DNA of 64,000 nucleotides, from the NCBI RefSeq assembly GCF_014646075.1, contig NZ_BMMT01000023.1:1-64000 (forward strand). Reading direction: 5' to 3'. A model generated the notes under the pieces. That model saw nothing but the letters and a program-made list of their open reading frames with translations, ran no database searches and was not told the DNA's origin. Shown in pieces: positions 40,464 through 49,720 of this stretch (positions are counted from its first letter, which is position 1; each line of letters opens with the position of its first letter). This stretch comes from Saccharopolyspora thermophila (lineage in GTDB: Bacteria > Actinomycetota > Actinomycetes > Mycobacteriales > Pseudonocardiaceae). The translations under genes and the position numbers were made by a program.

Positions 40464-40550
40464 GGTGACCCTCACCAGGTCTTCGCGCGCCGAGAACCTG
40501 AACTCGCCTCGACCACGCGCCGGGCACAGCATCCCTCAGCGCCATGCTCA

Positions 40551-40602
40551 GCGAGTAAGGGTATCTTTCTGCCACCTACGACAGGGAAGTTCCCTTGCTC
40601 GC
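40551..40602. repeat. head-to-head repeat pair between convergent genes
   Basis: Left GCGAGTAAGGGTATCTTTC and right GGGAAGTTCCCTTGCTCGC face each other. The left arm has diverged (GTATC), leaving mismatches in the middle of the stem, but the outer arms CGAG/CTCG still pair. Between the acetyltransferase and actP ends. Confidence 0.85.
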
Positions 40603-40703
40603 GCGCCTTTCCCGCAGTGGAAGGAAGTAGTGGTGCGCCATCCGATGCGGATCGGCGGCGGCGTCGGGCCCCACAAACTGGTCCCCGACTGCTGCATCCC
40701 GGC

Positions 40704-42275
40704 TCATGAGGCGGTGATTCCGGTGAGGGAGCGGACTTCCATTTCCGCCGCGCGGTCCCGGCTGGCCTGGTCGCGGCCCCCGAGGAGGGTGCCGATGTAG
40801 CCGCACAGGAACGAGATCGGGATCGACACGATGCCCGGGTTGCTGAGCGGGAACCACGCGAAGTCCACGTCCGGCAGGATCGAGTCCGGCGAACCCGACA
40901 CCACCGGCGAGAAGACGACCAAAAGCAGGCAGGAACCGAGGCCGCCATAGATGCCCCACAGCGTTCCCCAGGTGTTGAAGCGCCGCCAGAACAGGGAAAA
41001 CAGCAGGGTGGAGAGGTTGGCTGAGGCGGCGAACGCGAACGCGAGGGCGACGAGGAACGCGATGTTCTGCCCGTTGACGAGGATGCCGCCGGCGATCGAG
41101 GCGGCACCGATCACGAGGGCCGTCAGCCGCGCCACCCGCACCACGGCGTCGGAATCGACCTTGCCACGTTTGATCACGTTGGCGTAGACGTCGTGGGCGA
41201 AGGACGTGGACGCGGTAAGCGTCAGTCCGGCGACCACGGCGAGAATGGTGGCGAAGGCGACCGCGGCGACGATTCCCAGCAGCACGGTCCCGCCGACGCG
41301 GAAGGCCAGCAGCGGTGCGGCGGAGTTCTCGCCGCCCGGCGCGGCGAGGATCGTTTCGGTGCTGTTGACCGCTCCTGCCCCGTAGCCGATCACGAGCGTG
41401 CACAGGTAGAACACCGCCATCGTGCACGTCGCCCACACCACCGACCGCCGGGCCTCCAGCGCGTTGGGAACGGTGTAGAAGCGCATGAGCACGTGCGGCA
41501 GGCCGGCCACGCCGAGAACGAGAGCCAGGGACAACGACACGAAGTCCAGTTTGGTCAGCTCGTTCTCGCCGTACTTGGCGCCGGGCGCGAAGATCCGCTC
41601 GTCCAGCGGGTTCTGCTGAGCCGCGTGCTGCAGCAGTGAGGTGAGGCTGTACCCGAACTTGCCGAGTAGGAACAGGGTCATCAGGGCCGCGCAGAGCATC
41701 AGCATGCCTGCTTTGATGATCTGGACCCAGGTCGTGCCCTTCATGCCACCGACGAGCACGTACACCACCATGACCAGGCCGACGCCCGCGATCACAAGTG
41801 CCTGACCTTTGGTGCCGTGCACGTCGAGCAGCAGCGCCACGAGGCCGCCTGCGCCGGCCATCTGGGCGATCATGTACACGAAGGAGATGACGAGCGTGGA
41901 CACGGCCGCGGCGGCGCGCACCGGTCGTTGCCGCATCCGGAAGCTCAGCACGTCGCCCATGGTGAAGCGACCGGTGTTGCGCAGCCGTTCGGCGATGAGC
42001 AGCAGGTTCACCAGCCACGCGACGAGGAAGCCGATCGAGTAGAGGAATCCGTCGTAGCCGTGCACCGCGATGGCCCCGGCGATGCCGAGGAACGATGCCG
42101 CGGACAGGAAGTCACCGGAGAGCGCGATGCCGTTCTGCGCGCCGCTGAAGCGGCCACTGGCGGCGAAGTAGTCGGTGGCGGTGCCGATGCTGCTGACGCG
42201 GTACACCACGACGAGGGTGATCAGCACGAACACCCCGAAGATGCTCATGTTGAGCAGCGGGTTGGCGTCGATCAT
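40704..42275 (-). CDS. actP: cation/acetate symporter (ActP-like, SSS family)
   Basis: 523 residues, about 13 membrane segments. SSS-family features: TDYFAASGRFSGAQNGIALSGDFLSAASFLGIAGAIAVHGYDGF near the start and GVAGLPHVLMRFYTVPNALEARRSV mid-protein, characteristic of the acetate/monocarboxylate branch. GGGGAGGAACC precedes the ATG, which overlaps the DUF485 stop (ATGA). The DUF485-actP pair is the normal yjcH-actP arrangement. Confidence 0.9.
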   Translation of the reverse strand: MIDANPLLNMSIFGVFVLITLVVVYRVSSIGTATDYFAASGRFSGAQNGIALSGDFLSAASFLGIAGAIAVHGYDGFLYSIGFLVAWLVNLLLIAERLRNTGRFTMGDVLSFRMRQRPVRAAAAVSTLVISFVYMIAQMAGAGGLVALLLDVHGTKGQALVIAGVGLVMVVYVLVGGMKGTTWVQIIKAGMLMLCAALMTLFLLGKFGYSLTSLLQHAAQQNPLDERIFAPGAKYGENELTKLDFVSLSLALVLGVAGLPHVLMRFYTVPNALEARRSVVWATCTMAVFYLCTLVIGYGAGAVNSTETILAAPGGENSAAPLLAFRVGGTVLLGIVAAVAFATILAVVAGLTLTASTSFAHDVYANVIKRGKVDSDAVVRVARLTALVIGAASIAGGILVNGQNIAFLVALAFAFAASANLSTLLFSLFWRRFNTWGTLWGIYGGLGSCLLLVVFSPVVSGSPDSILPDVDFAWFPLSNPGIVSIPISFLCGYIGTLLGGRDQASRDRAAEMEVRSLTGITAS

Positions 42276-42691
42276 CGCGGTTCCTCCCCGGCCGCGTTCT
42301 GGTACAGCTCCCGCACGCGGGGGTCGATGTGGCGGGCGGCGTAGCGCAGGTAGAGGAAGGTGATCAGGATCGTGGTCGCGAACTGCCCCATGCCCATGAT
42401 CAGCCCGACGTTGATCTCGCCGACGATCCTGGTGGCCATGAAGTCGGGCAGGTAGGCGGCGACGATGACGTAGCCGAGGTACCAGACGAGAAAAGCGGCG
42501 CTCATCGGGAATGCGAAGCGGCGGAACCTGGCGCGCAGCTCGCGGAATTCGCGGCTCTCGGCGATGGCGGCATAGTCGGGTGACGGTGCGGGTGCGCGGG
42601 ACGCGGACCTGGTGATGCCGCCGAAGGTGGCCGCCGGGGCGGGTCTGGTTGCGGTGCCCTGCGGTGGTGGGGACTGGGTTGCGTGGGGCAT
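42272..42691 (-). CDS. DUF485 membrane protein (YjcH-like)
   Basis: 139 residues. A disordered Pro-rich N-terminus, then the DUF485 core: FRELRARFRRFAFPMSAAFLVWYLGYVIVAAY and GLIMGMGQFATTILITFLYLRYA, two membrane helices. Always found with ActP-type symporters and co-translated with actP here. GGAAGGACGC before the ATG. Role probably in symporter function. Confidence 0.9.
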   Translation of the reverse strand: MPHATQSPPPQGTATRPAPAATFGGITRSASRAPAPSPDYAAIAESREFRELRARFRRFAFPMSAAFLVWYLGYVIVAAYLPDFMATRIVGEINVGLIMGMGQFATTILITFLYLRYAARHIDPRVRELYQNAAGEEPR

Positions 42692-43342
42692 GCGTCCTTC
42701 CAAAGCAGTCGAACAGCTGAATCGACGTGTTCTCGCGTCGATGTGTGGAGGTTCCCCGCGTTTCCGCACCGGCCGTGCCCCGCGCCCGCGCGGTTCCGCG
42801 CTGGCGGTTCGGCCGGGAATCGGGGCATCGGCGACCGCAACGGCCGCGCTGCCTGCGATGCATGCGGCCCGCCGAGTCTAACCAGCGGACCCGCGCAGAA
42901 AGCGGTCGGCAACGACACAGCACACACATTGATGAATCTGCCGATCACGTTTTGTGTTCGACGCGTGGTGTGAACCTCGCTCACTCCCCCATGGCCGCAC
43001 CTCTGTCCAGCTCACGAAAACCACCACGAGAACCGCCGTTTCCACTAGTCAGGGCTGATTGTCCCGCGAAGGCGGAACCGATTCTGCAAGCACACCCGAT
43101 CCCCAGCGAACCCTGACACCATTCGTAGGACCACCATCTATCTATCGGGCGACAAAAGGTGATCCCCGAGGCGGGACGGCGAACACGATCAGTGTTCACC
43201 ATGCGCAGCGAATTCCGACCAACACCCCACCATGCTCTTCCGAAATGACGTATTCGCTGGTCAAGAGGGCACATCAGGGGAAGTTCCAAGATCGTTTCAG
43301 TGCGGTAGTGTTCTGCAACCGACAACAGGAGACAACCCACTG
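42692..43342. other. gene-free stretch between actP operon and conservon
   Basis: No convincing gene. Contains the inverted repeat ATCGACG / CGTCGAT at 42721-42742 (8-base spacer), 30 bases before the DUF485 start, and a comparatively AT-rich segment 42900-43330 with likely promoters for both divergent operons. No repeat unit of the dispersed family is present. Confidence 0.5.
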
Positions 43343-43546
43343 GTGAACCGCGATTCCTCCCCGAAAATCGCACGCCTCGGAGCCGTTGTCGAGGCCCACA
43401 CCGGCCACCGGCGACACCCGGCCGCTGACACGCCGCCAGCCATGCACGACCTGCCGCGCACACCACACACGGGGCCAGCCTGCCCACCACACGAACGCGC
43501 TGTTGGCAGCCAAGCTTCGACCGCGCGGGAAAGGACTGCGTCGTGA
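43343..43546 (+). CDS. possible small protein translationally coupled to cvnA
   Basis: 67 codons from GTG 43343 behind AGGAGA (10-base spacing). The stop TGA overlaps the cvnA GTG as GTGA, the arrangement typical of coupled genes. The product (NRDSSPKIARLGAVVEAHTG start; Pro/His/Ala-rich, no hydrophobic helix) resembles nothing I know. It could equally be a leader whose translation opens the cvnA start. Confidence 0.35.
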   Translation: MNRDSSPKIARLGAVVEAHTGHRRHPAADTPPAMHDLPRTPHTGPACPPHERAVGSQASTARERTAS

Positions 43547-46467
43547 GCAGCGGACTCGACGACACGCCCGCGAACGCGATCCGGGCGTCCACGGGGTCGC
43601 GCGCCACACCGACGATCATCCAACGGATCACCAGGTGGCGGAACTGGAAACTACCGGTCAAGCTGACCGCTGTCGTACTCGTTCCGGTGATCTTCGCGCT
43701 GGTGCTCGGCGTGCTGCAAATCCGCAGCCAGATCAACCAAGCCAACCAATACGCGGAACTGGACCGCATCGTCACCGCAGGCAGCGCGGTGCGCTCCGCC
43801 GTCGGTCACCTGCAGCAGGAACGCAGCCGCAACGCCGAGTTCCTGATGCGCGGCCCGGTCTCCGCCCAGCACGTGCAGGACGGGTTCACCGCGACCGACC
43901 GCGCGCTGGACGCGGTCCGCAGAACCCTCCGCAACGCGCCGAACACCGAAGCCGTTCGCTTCGCAGGGCAGGAAACCGAACGGCAGATCACCGAACTCGC
44001 CCCGATCCGCCAGCAGGTCCTGGGCACCCACGTCGACGTGGGGGTCGCCACCAACGCCTACAGCGAACTGATCAGCGTGCTGCTGTCCCTCCACCGCACG
44101 CTGATCAGCCAGATGTCGTCCTCCCAGCTGGTGTCGACCGCCACCACCGCGCACGAACTGGCGAAGATCAGCGAAGAGATCCAGCTGCAGCAGGCCCTGG
44201 TGCTCACCGGGCTGACCCGCGGCAACTTCACCACCGACAACCTCACGCGGCTGGCCGCCAGCGAGTCCCGGCGGAGCGCCGCTGTCAAGGAGTTCCGCGC
44301 CGCCGCCACCCCGCAGCAGCGCATGCAGTACGACCAGCTGTATGCCAGGCCCGAAGTGCCGGCCCGGGAATCGTCCGTGCGGCTGGCCATGACCGAGCAC
44401 GGCAGCACCAAGTCCCGGCTGTCTCCGCTGCTGGTGTCCGCCGCGACGTGGAAGGAGCAGTCGCGGACCTCCCTGGAAGCCCTCAACGCGCTGCAGGACC
44501 AACTCGACCGCCAACTGCACGAAACCGCTTTCCGATTGCAGGACTCGGCCAGCAATGCGGCGGGGCTTGAATCCGTGATCCTGCTGTCCGCCCTGCTCGT
44601 CGCCAGCGCGATCGTCGTGGTCGTCGCCCGGCAGCTGCTCAGGTCCCTTGACGCGCTGCGGCGCAGCGCCCTGGACACCGCCAGCCACGAGCTGCCGCGG
44701 GCTGTCGCCGACATCCGCGCCGGTCAAACACCTCTCGTCCCGATCCGCCAGGTGCCCGTCGACACCGGCGACGAGATCGGCGACGTGGCACGCGCCTTCG
44801 ACGCCGTGCACACTCAGGCCGTCAACCTCGCCACCGAGCAGGCCGAGCTGCGGCGCAGCTACCGCGACTCCTTCGTCAACGTGTCGCGGCGCAGCCAGAG
44901 CCTCCTGGAACGGCAGCTGCGGCTGTTCGAACAGCTCGAACGCGACGAAGAAGACCCCGACCAGCTGGCGACCCTGTTCCAGCTGGACCACCTCGCCACC
45001 CGGATGCGGCGCAACAACGAAAACCTGATGGTGCTCTCCGGGGCTGACCTCACCCGCCGGTTCACCCAGCCGACCGCACCCGCCGACCTCATCCGCGCCG
45101 CCGTGTCCGAGATCGAGCACTACCCGCGGGTCATCGTGGAACCAATGCCGGACACCAGGATCGTCGGCTACGCGGCCAGCGACCTGGTGCGGCTGCTGTC
45201 CGAACTGCTCGACAACGCGGCGAACTTCTCCGCACCCCAAACGCAGGTCGTCGTGTCCGGCCACCGGTGCGGAGACGGGTCGCTGGGCATCGAGATCGTC
45301 GACCGCGGCATCGGCATGACCACCGACGAACTCACGGCCGCCAACGAACGACTGACCACCGACGGGGAGATCGAACTGTCCACGTCCCGGCGCATGGGCC
45401 TGTTCGTCGTCGGCCGTCTCGCGATCCGCCACGGAATCCACGTCGAACTGAGCCCCGGCCCCGAATCGGTCGGGCTGCGGGCCTCGGTGACCCTCGGCCC
45501 CGAACTGCTGCTGGAAACAGAGGGCGCGCCACCGGCACCGCAGCCCAACGGCACCGCGCACGGAGCGCCCCGGGGCGACGACACGCTCGTCGCGGAGTTC
45601 GACTGGGAAGCTGCGGAGCAGGACGCCGTCAGCCAGCGCCCCCTCATCCACAACGGCTTCCACCTGCTCCGGCCACCTGCCGAAGAACGACAGCAAAGCG
45701 ACCCGTTCGTCACCGAGGAGATCGACCCCGAACCGCGACACCACCAGTCCACCCGAAACGGTTCAGCCCCGACACCGGCCTCCGACAACCCGGCCTCAGC
45801 ATGGTTCCAGGCGGCCCAACCCATCCCCCACACCCCACCGCCGCAGGCCATGAGCATGGGAACTTTCCTGCCACAAACGGCAGCACGGTTCCCATCCTCA
45901 CCACCTGCCGTGGCGGCGAAACCCATGTCCAACGGGTGGAGCTTCGCCAACGACCAGGCCCGGCGGCGGGCGGAGGAGGTCGCCGCAGCCGAACCGTCCG
46001 ACTTCACCTCCGCGGGGCTGCCGCTGCGGATTCCCCGCGCCCACCTGGTCGCCGGCAGCGCTGCCGCCGAAGCCGGGGACCGGGCGCGACGGCCCCGCGA
46101 TCCCAACGTCGCCCGCGGTCGCCTGGCCAGCTTCCAGGCCGGTTTGCGACGCGGACGGAACCGCAACCAACACGCATCCAACAACACCAACCCGACGGGA
46201 GGGCCCGCATCCATGGACTGGAATCCCCACCCGCACGGCACCGAACTCCCCGACTTCACCCAGGAACCGGTCGACTACACCCAAGCCGGGCTGCCCCGGC
46301 GAACCCCCAGAGCCCAACTGGTGCCGGGCACGCCCACCGAACCAGCGGCCAGCCCGCGCCGCGACGCGGACCTGATGCGCGGTCGGCTGACCAGCTTCCA
46401 GCGCGGAGTCCGCGAAGGCAAACACAGCCTCCGCGACTCGGAGCGCACAGGCAGCGAGTGCCGGTGA
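43543..46467 (+). CDS. cvnA: conservon sensor histidine kinase-like protein CvnA
   Basis: 974 residues. Two membrane helices (about 37-60 and 345-368) flank an extracellular NIT-type sensing domain (GHLQQERSRNAEFLMRG). Then a HAMP-like region, the dimerisation helix SRRSQSLLERQLRLFEQLERDEEDP with LDHLATRMRRNNENLMVLSG, and an ATPase domain (LLDNAANFSAP N-box, DRGIGMT, RMGLFVVGRLA). A long disordered tail follows. It contains an in-frame dispersed repeat (residues about 770-787) and two copies of a GLP-R-PRA-L...RGRL-SFQ-G motif. Start GTG overlaps the small upstream frame. It acts at the membrane with CvnB-D, as in Streptomyces conservons. Confidence 0.92.
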   Translation: MSSGLDDTPANAIRASTGSRATPTIIQRITRWRNWKLPVKLTAVVLVPVIFALVLGVLQIRSQINQANQYAELDRIVTAGSAVRSAVGHLQQERSRNAEFLMRGPVSAQHVQDGFTATDRALDAVRRTLRNAPNTEAVRFAGQETERQITELAPIRQQVLGTHVDVGVATNAYSELISVLLSLHRTLISQMSSSQLVSTATTAHELAKISEEIQLQQALVLTGLTRGNFTTDNLTRLAASESRRSAAVKEFRAAATPQQRMQYDQLYARPEVPARESSVRLAMTEHGSTKSRLSPLLVSAATWKEQSRTSLEALNALQDQLDRQLHETAFRLQDSASNAAGLESVILLSALLVASAIVVVVARQLLRSLDALRRSALDTASHELPRAVADIRAGQTPLVPIRQVPVDTGDEIGDVARAFDAVHTQAVNLATEQAELRRSYRDSFVNVSRRSQSLLERQLRLFEQLERDEEDPDQLATLFQLDHLATRMRRNNENLMVLSGADLTRRFTQPTAPADLIRAAVSEIEHYPRVIVEPMPDTRIVGYAASDLVRLLSELLDNAANFSAPQTQVVVSGHRCGDGSLGIEIVDRGIGMTTDELTAANERLTTDGEIELSTSRRMGLFVVGRLAIRHGIHVELSPGPESVGLRASVTLGPELLLETEGAPPAPQPNGTAHGAPRGDDTLVAEFDWEAAEQDAVSQRPLIHNGFHLLRPPAEERQQSDPFVTEEIDPEPRHHQSTRNGSAPTPASDNPASAWFQAAQPIPHTPPPQAMSMGTFLPQTAARFPSSPPAVAAKPMSNGWSFANDQARRRAEEVAAAEPSDFTSAGLPLRIPRAHLVAGSAAAEAGDRARRPRDPNVARGRLASFQAGLRRGRNRNQHASNNTNPTGGPASMDWNPHPHGTELPDFTQEPVDYTQAGLPRRTPRAQLVPGTPTEPAASPRRDADLMRGRLTSFQRGVREGKHSLRDSERTGSECR
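45852..45902 (+). repeat. dispersed repeat pair inside the cvnA coding sequence
   Basis: Left unit GAGCATGGGAACTTTCCTG, right unit containing GGTTCCCATCCTCACC, facing each other with a five-base gap. The element is read through in frame as SMGTFLPQTAARFPSSPP in the disordered tail of CvnA. The right arm is partly degenerate. The same arms occur between genes elsewhere in the window. Confidence 0.88.
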
Positions 46468-46502
46468 CCACACCCGAATCAGCGAGGAGGACAGGAGGCG
46501 GA

Positions 46503-46943
46503 ATGAGCGCCCACCAATCCCAACCCAGCCAGTTCGGCTGGCTGGTCACGGATTTCACCGAACGCGTGCCTGGCGTGGCGCACGCCGTGGTGGTCTCGGC
46601 TGACGGCCTGCTGCTGACAGCGTCGGCGAAACTCCCCACCGACCGCGCGGACCAGCTCGCCGCGGTCGCGTCGGGGCTGCTCAGCCTCACCCAGGGCGCC
46701 GCGCGCTGCTTCGAAGCCGGGGCGGTCACCGAGACCGTCGTAGAAATGGAACGCGGGCTCATGCTGCAGATGGCAATCAGCGACGGCTCGTGCCTCACGG
46801 TGCTGGCCGCGCCGCACTGCGACATGGGGCTGATCGCGTACGAAATGGCCCTGCTCGTGGAACGAGTCGGTCAGATCCTGACACCGGAACTACGCTCCCA
46901 GCTGCGGGGGACGAACCGGGTGATGACCGGCCAGTCGGTGTGA
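46503..46943 (+). CDS. cvnB: conservon roadblock/LC7 protein CvnB
   Basis: 146 residues. Roadblock fold: FGWLVTDFTERVPGVAHAVVVSADGLLLTAS, ADQLAAVASGLLSLTQGAA and MGLIAYEMALLVERVGQILTPELR. Such proteins act as platforms or regulators for small GTPases; in conservons they bind CvnA and CvnD at the membrane. GGACAGGAGGCGGA precedes the ATG. Confidence 0.93.
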   Translation: MSAHQSQPSQFGWLVTDFTERVPGVAHAVVVSADGLLLTASAKLPTDRADQLAAVASGLLSLTQGAARCFEAGAVTETVVEMERGLMLQMAISDGSCLTVLAAPHCDMGLIAYEMALLVERVGQILTPELRSQLRGTNRVMTGQSV

Positions 46944-46950
46944 GGAAGGC

Positions 46951-47556
46951 ATGAGCACAGGTCCGGACCCATCCGGGCGGCATCGTTGGGGCGATCACGA
47001 CGTCCCCGGCGCTGACGCCATGGCCGAGGTCTTCAACCGGTTCACCCTCGACAGTGATCGTCGAGAACGCCGCCGTAAACGCGAACGCGACGAGCCGGCA
47101 CCGCAGCCTGCGGCCACCCCCGCATCCGAGCCGCCGTGGCCGAAGTTCGAGGCCAACGACCCACCGGTCGTGGCGACGCTTTCGTTCACCGAGGAACCGA
47201 GCTCACCGGGTGAAGAAGTCGCTGCCACCTACATCCGTCCCTACGCGTGGACAGGTGGCCGCACCCGATCGAACCACCGGTTGGAACTCGAAACCCTGGT
47301 GTCCACGAGCGAGTCATGTGACCCGGCGCGACTGCACCGGCTGGAACATCACACCATCGCGGGCCTGTGCTGGCATTCGCGGTCGGTGGCCGAGGTCGGC
47401 GCACTGCTCGGTGTTCCCCTCGGGGTGGCGAAGGTCCTGCTCAGCGACATGGCCGACCTCGGTCTGATCACGGTGCACCACACGGTCAGCGAGAACGGCA
47501 GCACATCGCACCTGATGTTGATGGAGAGGGTTCTGAGCGGGCTTCGTCGCCTCTGA
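46951..47556 (+). CDS. cvnC: conservon DUF742 protein CvnC
   Basis: 201 residues, longer than usual because of an N-terminal charged, Pro-rich extension of about 85 residues. The DUF742 domain is the C-terminal half: TYIRPYAWTGGRTRSNHRLELETLVST, HHTIAGLCWHSRSVAEVGALLGVPLGVAKVLLSDMADLGLI, a winged-helix-like region. Seven bases after cvnB. Confidence 0.92.
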   Translation: MSTGPDPSGRHRWGDHDVPGADAMAEVFNRFTLDSDRRERRRKRERDEPAPQPAATPASEPPWPKFEANDPPVVATLSFTEEPSSPGEEVAATYIRPYAWTGGRTRSNHRLELETLVSTSESCDPARLHRLEHHTIAGLCWHSRSVAEVGALLGVPLGVAKVLLSDMADLGLITVHHTVSENGSTSHLMLMERVLSGLRRL

Positions 47557-47634
47557 AACCCTCCGGCACCGGTCCTGTGCGGCAGCGCGCGAACCGCAGA
47601 CACCAGCTCGACTCGACAACTGAGGTGGGCAGAC

Positions 47635-48237
47635 ATGACACCTGAAACGAGAGCTCGGCCTGCATACCCAGGCAGGTCCGCGACCGCGACGTCGGCGAAG
47701 ATCGTCATCGCCGGTGGTTTCGGCGTCGGGAAAACAACCTTGGTCGGCTCGGTGTCCGAGATAGTGCCGCTCACCACCGAGGCCGTGATGACCGAAGCCA
47801 GCAAGGGCATCGACGACCTCCACGCCACACCGAACAAGAACACGACTACGGTGGCGATGGACTTCGGCCGGTTGTCCCTTGAATCCGACCTCATCCTTTA
47901 CCTGTTTGGCACCCCTGGCCAGCAGCGGTTCTGGTTCATGTGGGACGACCTGGTGCGGGGCGCGATCGGTGCCGTCGTGCTGGTCGACACCAGACGTCTC
48001 GCGGACTGCTTCTCGGCGATCGACTTCTTCGAGGACCGCCAGTTGCCCTACGTCGTCGGGCTCAACTGCTTCAACGGAGCCCTGCACCACCGCATCGAGG
48101 AAGTGCGGGAGGCGATCGCGATCGCACCGGATGTTCCGATCGTGACCTGCGATGCCCGCAACCGCGAGTCCACCAAGCAGGTTTTGATCACCTTGGTCGA
48201 GTACGCCATGCAATGGTGGATGCGGCGTACCGCGTAG
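47635..48237 (+). CDS. cvnD: conservon Ras-like GTPase CvnD
   Basis: 200 residues. P-loop GGFGVGKTTLVGSVSE (about residue 27), switch region TTTVAMDFGRLSL, G3 region LYLFGTPGQQRFWFMWDDLVRGAIGAVVLVDTRRL, and VVGLNCFNG in place of the usual NKxD. This is the output GTPase of the cvn module. Ends 12 bases before a repeat hairpin. Confidence 0.93.
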   Translation: MTPETRARPAYPGRSATATSAKIVIAGGFGVGKTTLVGSVSEIVPLTTEAVMTEASKGIDDLHATPNKNTTTVAMDFGRLSLESDLILYLFGTPGQQRFWFMWDDLVRGAIGAVVLVDTRRLADCFSAIDFFEDRQLPYVVGLNCFNGALHHRIEEVREAIAIAPDVPIVTCDARNRESTKQVLITLVEYAMQWWMRRTA

Positions 48238-48249
48238 TTGTGGTGGAGC

Positions 48250-48297
48250 GAGCAAGGGAACTTTCCTACCAGTCCTGACAGGAAAGTTCCCTTACAC
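48250..48297. repeat. head-to-head repeat pair between convergent genes
   Basis: Left GAGCAAGGGAACTTTCCTA and right AGGAAAGTTCCCTTACAC pair over AAGGGAACTTTCCT, both with the CT variant. It fills the 63-base gap between cvnD and the HtrA-type protease gene. Confidence 0.92.
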
Positions 48298-48300
48298 ATG

Positions 48301-49533
48301 TCACCGGCCGTATCGCTCGCTGCCGTAGGGCCACCCGTACGGGGCTTGTGAGCGGCTTCCCGAGTTGTCGTAGTCGGCTGTTTCGGCGGCCTCGTCCTGC
48401 TCGCTTCCCAGGGTCACTTCGACCTGGTGCCGGTTGGCGCCCTGTGCGTCCGCGACTGTGAGGGTGATCTTCGCACCTGGTGCGTTGGAGCTGATCTGGG
48501 CGACGAGGTCGGCGAAGCTGCTCACGGTCCGGTCACCAACCTTGGTGATTGTTTCTCCGGCCTTGATCCCAGCGCGGTCCGCGGCCGAACCGGGGACGAC
48601 CGAAGTGACAGCAGCAGTACCTGTCTGGCTGTCGGTGCCCGTGACGCCGAGCTGCGGTTTCGTGGCGACACCGTTCTTGATCAGCTCGTTCGCGACACGG
48701 CTCGCGGTGTCGATGGGGATCGAGAAACCGAGGCCGATGTTGCCTTGGCTGTTGGAGACGATGCTGGAATTGATGCCGATCACCTGGCCATCCAGGTTCA
48801 CCAACGGCCCACCGGAGTTACCGGAATTGATCGAAGCGTCGGTCTGGATGCCGTTGTAGATGACGGCCTGCCCATTGTCGCCCTGCACTTCGACGGTCCT
48901 GTTCAGGGCGCTGATGATGCCGGACGTCACGGTACCTTCGAGGCCAAGCGGGGAACCGATAGCCACCACCTGTTGACCGACCGTCAACGACGACGACTTG
49001 CCGAGCTCCGCTGGTGTCAGTCCGGACGCACCGTCGAGTTTGATCACGGCCAGGTCGTAGGACGGCGAGGTGCCGATGACCTTGGCATTCTTGGTCGTTC
49101 CGTCAGCCAGGGTGACGTTGATCGCGCCGCCGTTGCCCACCACGTGGTTGTTCGTGAGCACATAGCCGTCGGAGGTCAGCACAACACCGGTTCCTTCTGT
49201 GCCGCTCCTGCCCGATCGCACTCTGATGTCCACTGTGCTCGCGGACGCCTTGGTTGCCGCATACTGCACGGTGCCTGTCTGAGACTTGATCTGCGTTCCG
49301 GTGACCGGGTCGTGCTGGGTGAGCGCTGCGCTTCCATTGCCGCCATCAGCCAGCAGGTATCCACCGGCGACTCCGATGCCGCCACCGATAACCCCGGCGA
49401 TCGCCGCAGCCGCGATCACGCCACGCAGGCCACGTCGCCGAGTCCTTAGCTCCACCAGTTCGGGGCCCACGGGGCCCGACACCGGCCCGAACGCGCCAGG
49501 CGGTACCTGCTGGTGCGCCGAAGGTTCGTCCAT
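48301..49533 (-). CDS. HtrA/DegP-type membrane-anchored serine protease
   Basis: 410 residues from ATG 49533 (AGAGGTGGC before it); ATG 49578 is an alternative. Cytoplasmic Pro-rich tail, one membrane helix (GVIAAAAIAGVIGGGIGVAGGYLLA), trypsin-like domain with His in VLTNNHVVG, Asp in SYDLAVIKLD and Ser in SINSGNSGGPLV, then one PDZ domain (AVTSVVPGSAADRAGIKAGETITKVGDRTV). It degrades or repairs misfolded exported proteins outside the membrane. C-terminal tail is Gly/Tyr/Ser-rich. Confidence 0.93.
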   Translation of the reverse strand: MDEPSAHQQVPPGAFGPVSGPVGPELVELRTRRRGLRGVIAAAAIAGVIGGGIGVAGGYLLADGGNGSAALTQHDPVTGTQIKSQTGTVQYAATKASASTVDIRVRSGRSGTEGTGVVLTSDGYVLTNNHVVGNGGAINVTLADGTTKNAKVIGTSPSYDLAVIKLDGASGLTPAELGKSSSLTVGQQVVAIGSPLGLEGTVTSGIISALNRTVEVQGDNGQAVIYNGIQTDASINSGNSGGPLVNLDGQVIGINSSIVSNSQGNIGLGFSIPIDTASRVANELIKNGVATKPQLGVTGTDSQTGTAAVTSVVPGSAADRAGIKAGETITKVGDRTVSSFADLVAQISSNAPGAKITLTVADAQGANRHQVEVTLGSEQDEAAETADYDNSGSRSQAPYGWPYGSERYGR

Positions 49534-49670
49534 GCCACCTCTGTACTCCGGCGCTTCGCCGGAACCCTGTCCTGTCATGACATCGACAGTGCTCCCCGAA
49601 CCTGAGAGCCACCTAGGGGGTTCCTGGCGGATTCGTCGGAATCAACCGTGGAGCCCTCACCCGATGTCGA

Positions 49671-49720
49671 TGAGCAGGGGAACTGTGCTGTCGATGGCGG
49701 CAGGATTGTTCCCTTGCTCA
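49671..49720. repeat. degenerate head-to-head repeat pair in a divergent interval
   Basis: TGAGCAGGGGAACTGTGCTG faces CAGGATTGTTCCCTTGCTCA. Outer arms TGAGCA/TGCTCA pair perfectly while the core has several changes, so it seems an old copy. Between the divergent protease and AbiEi-like genes. Confidence 0.8.

Noticed and set aside
42960-42985. Crp site in front of the DUF485-actP operon (TGTGAACCTCGCTCACTC)
   Set aside because: The half-sites are separated by seven bases rather than six, and the match could be chance.
42981-43775. Minus-strand open frame of 264 codons upstream of the conservon
   Set aside because: It runs into cvnA on the other strand, has abnormal composition and no recognisable domain.
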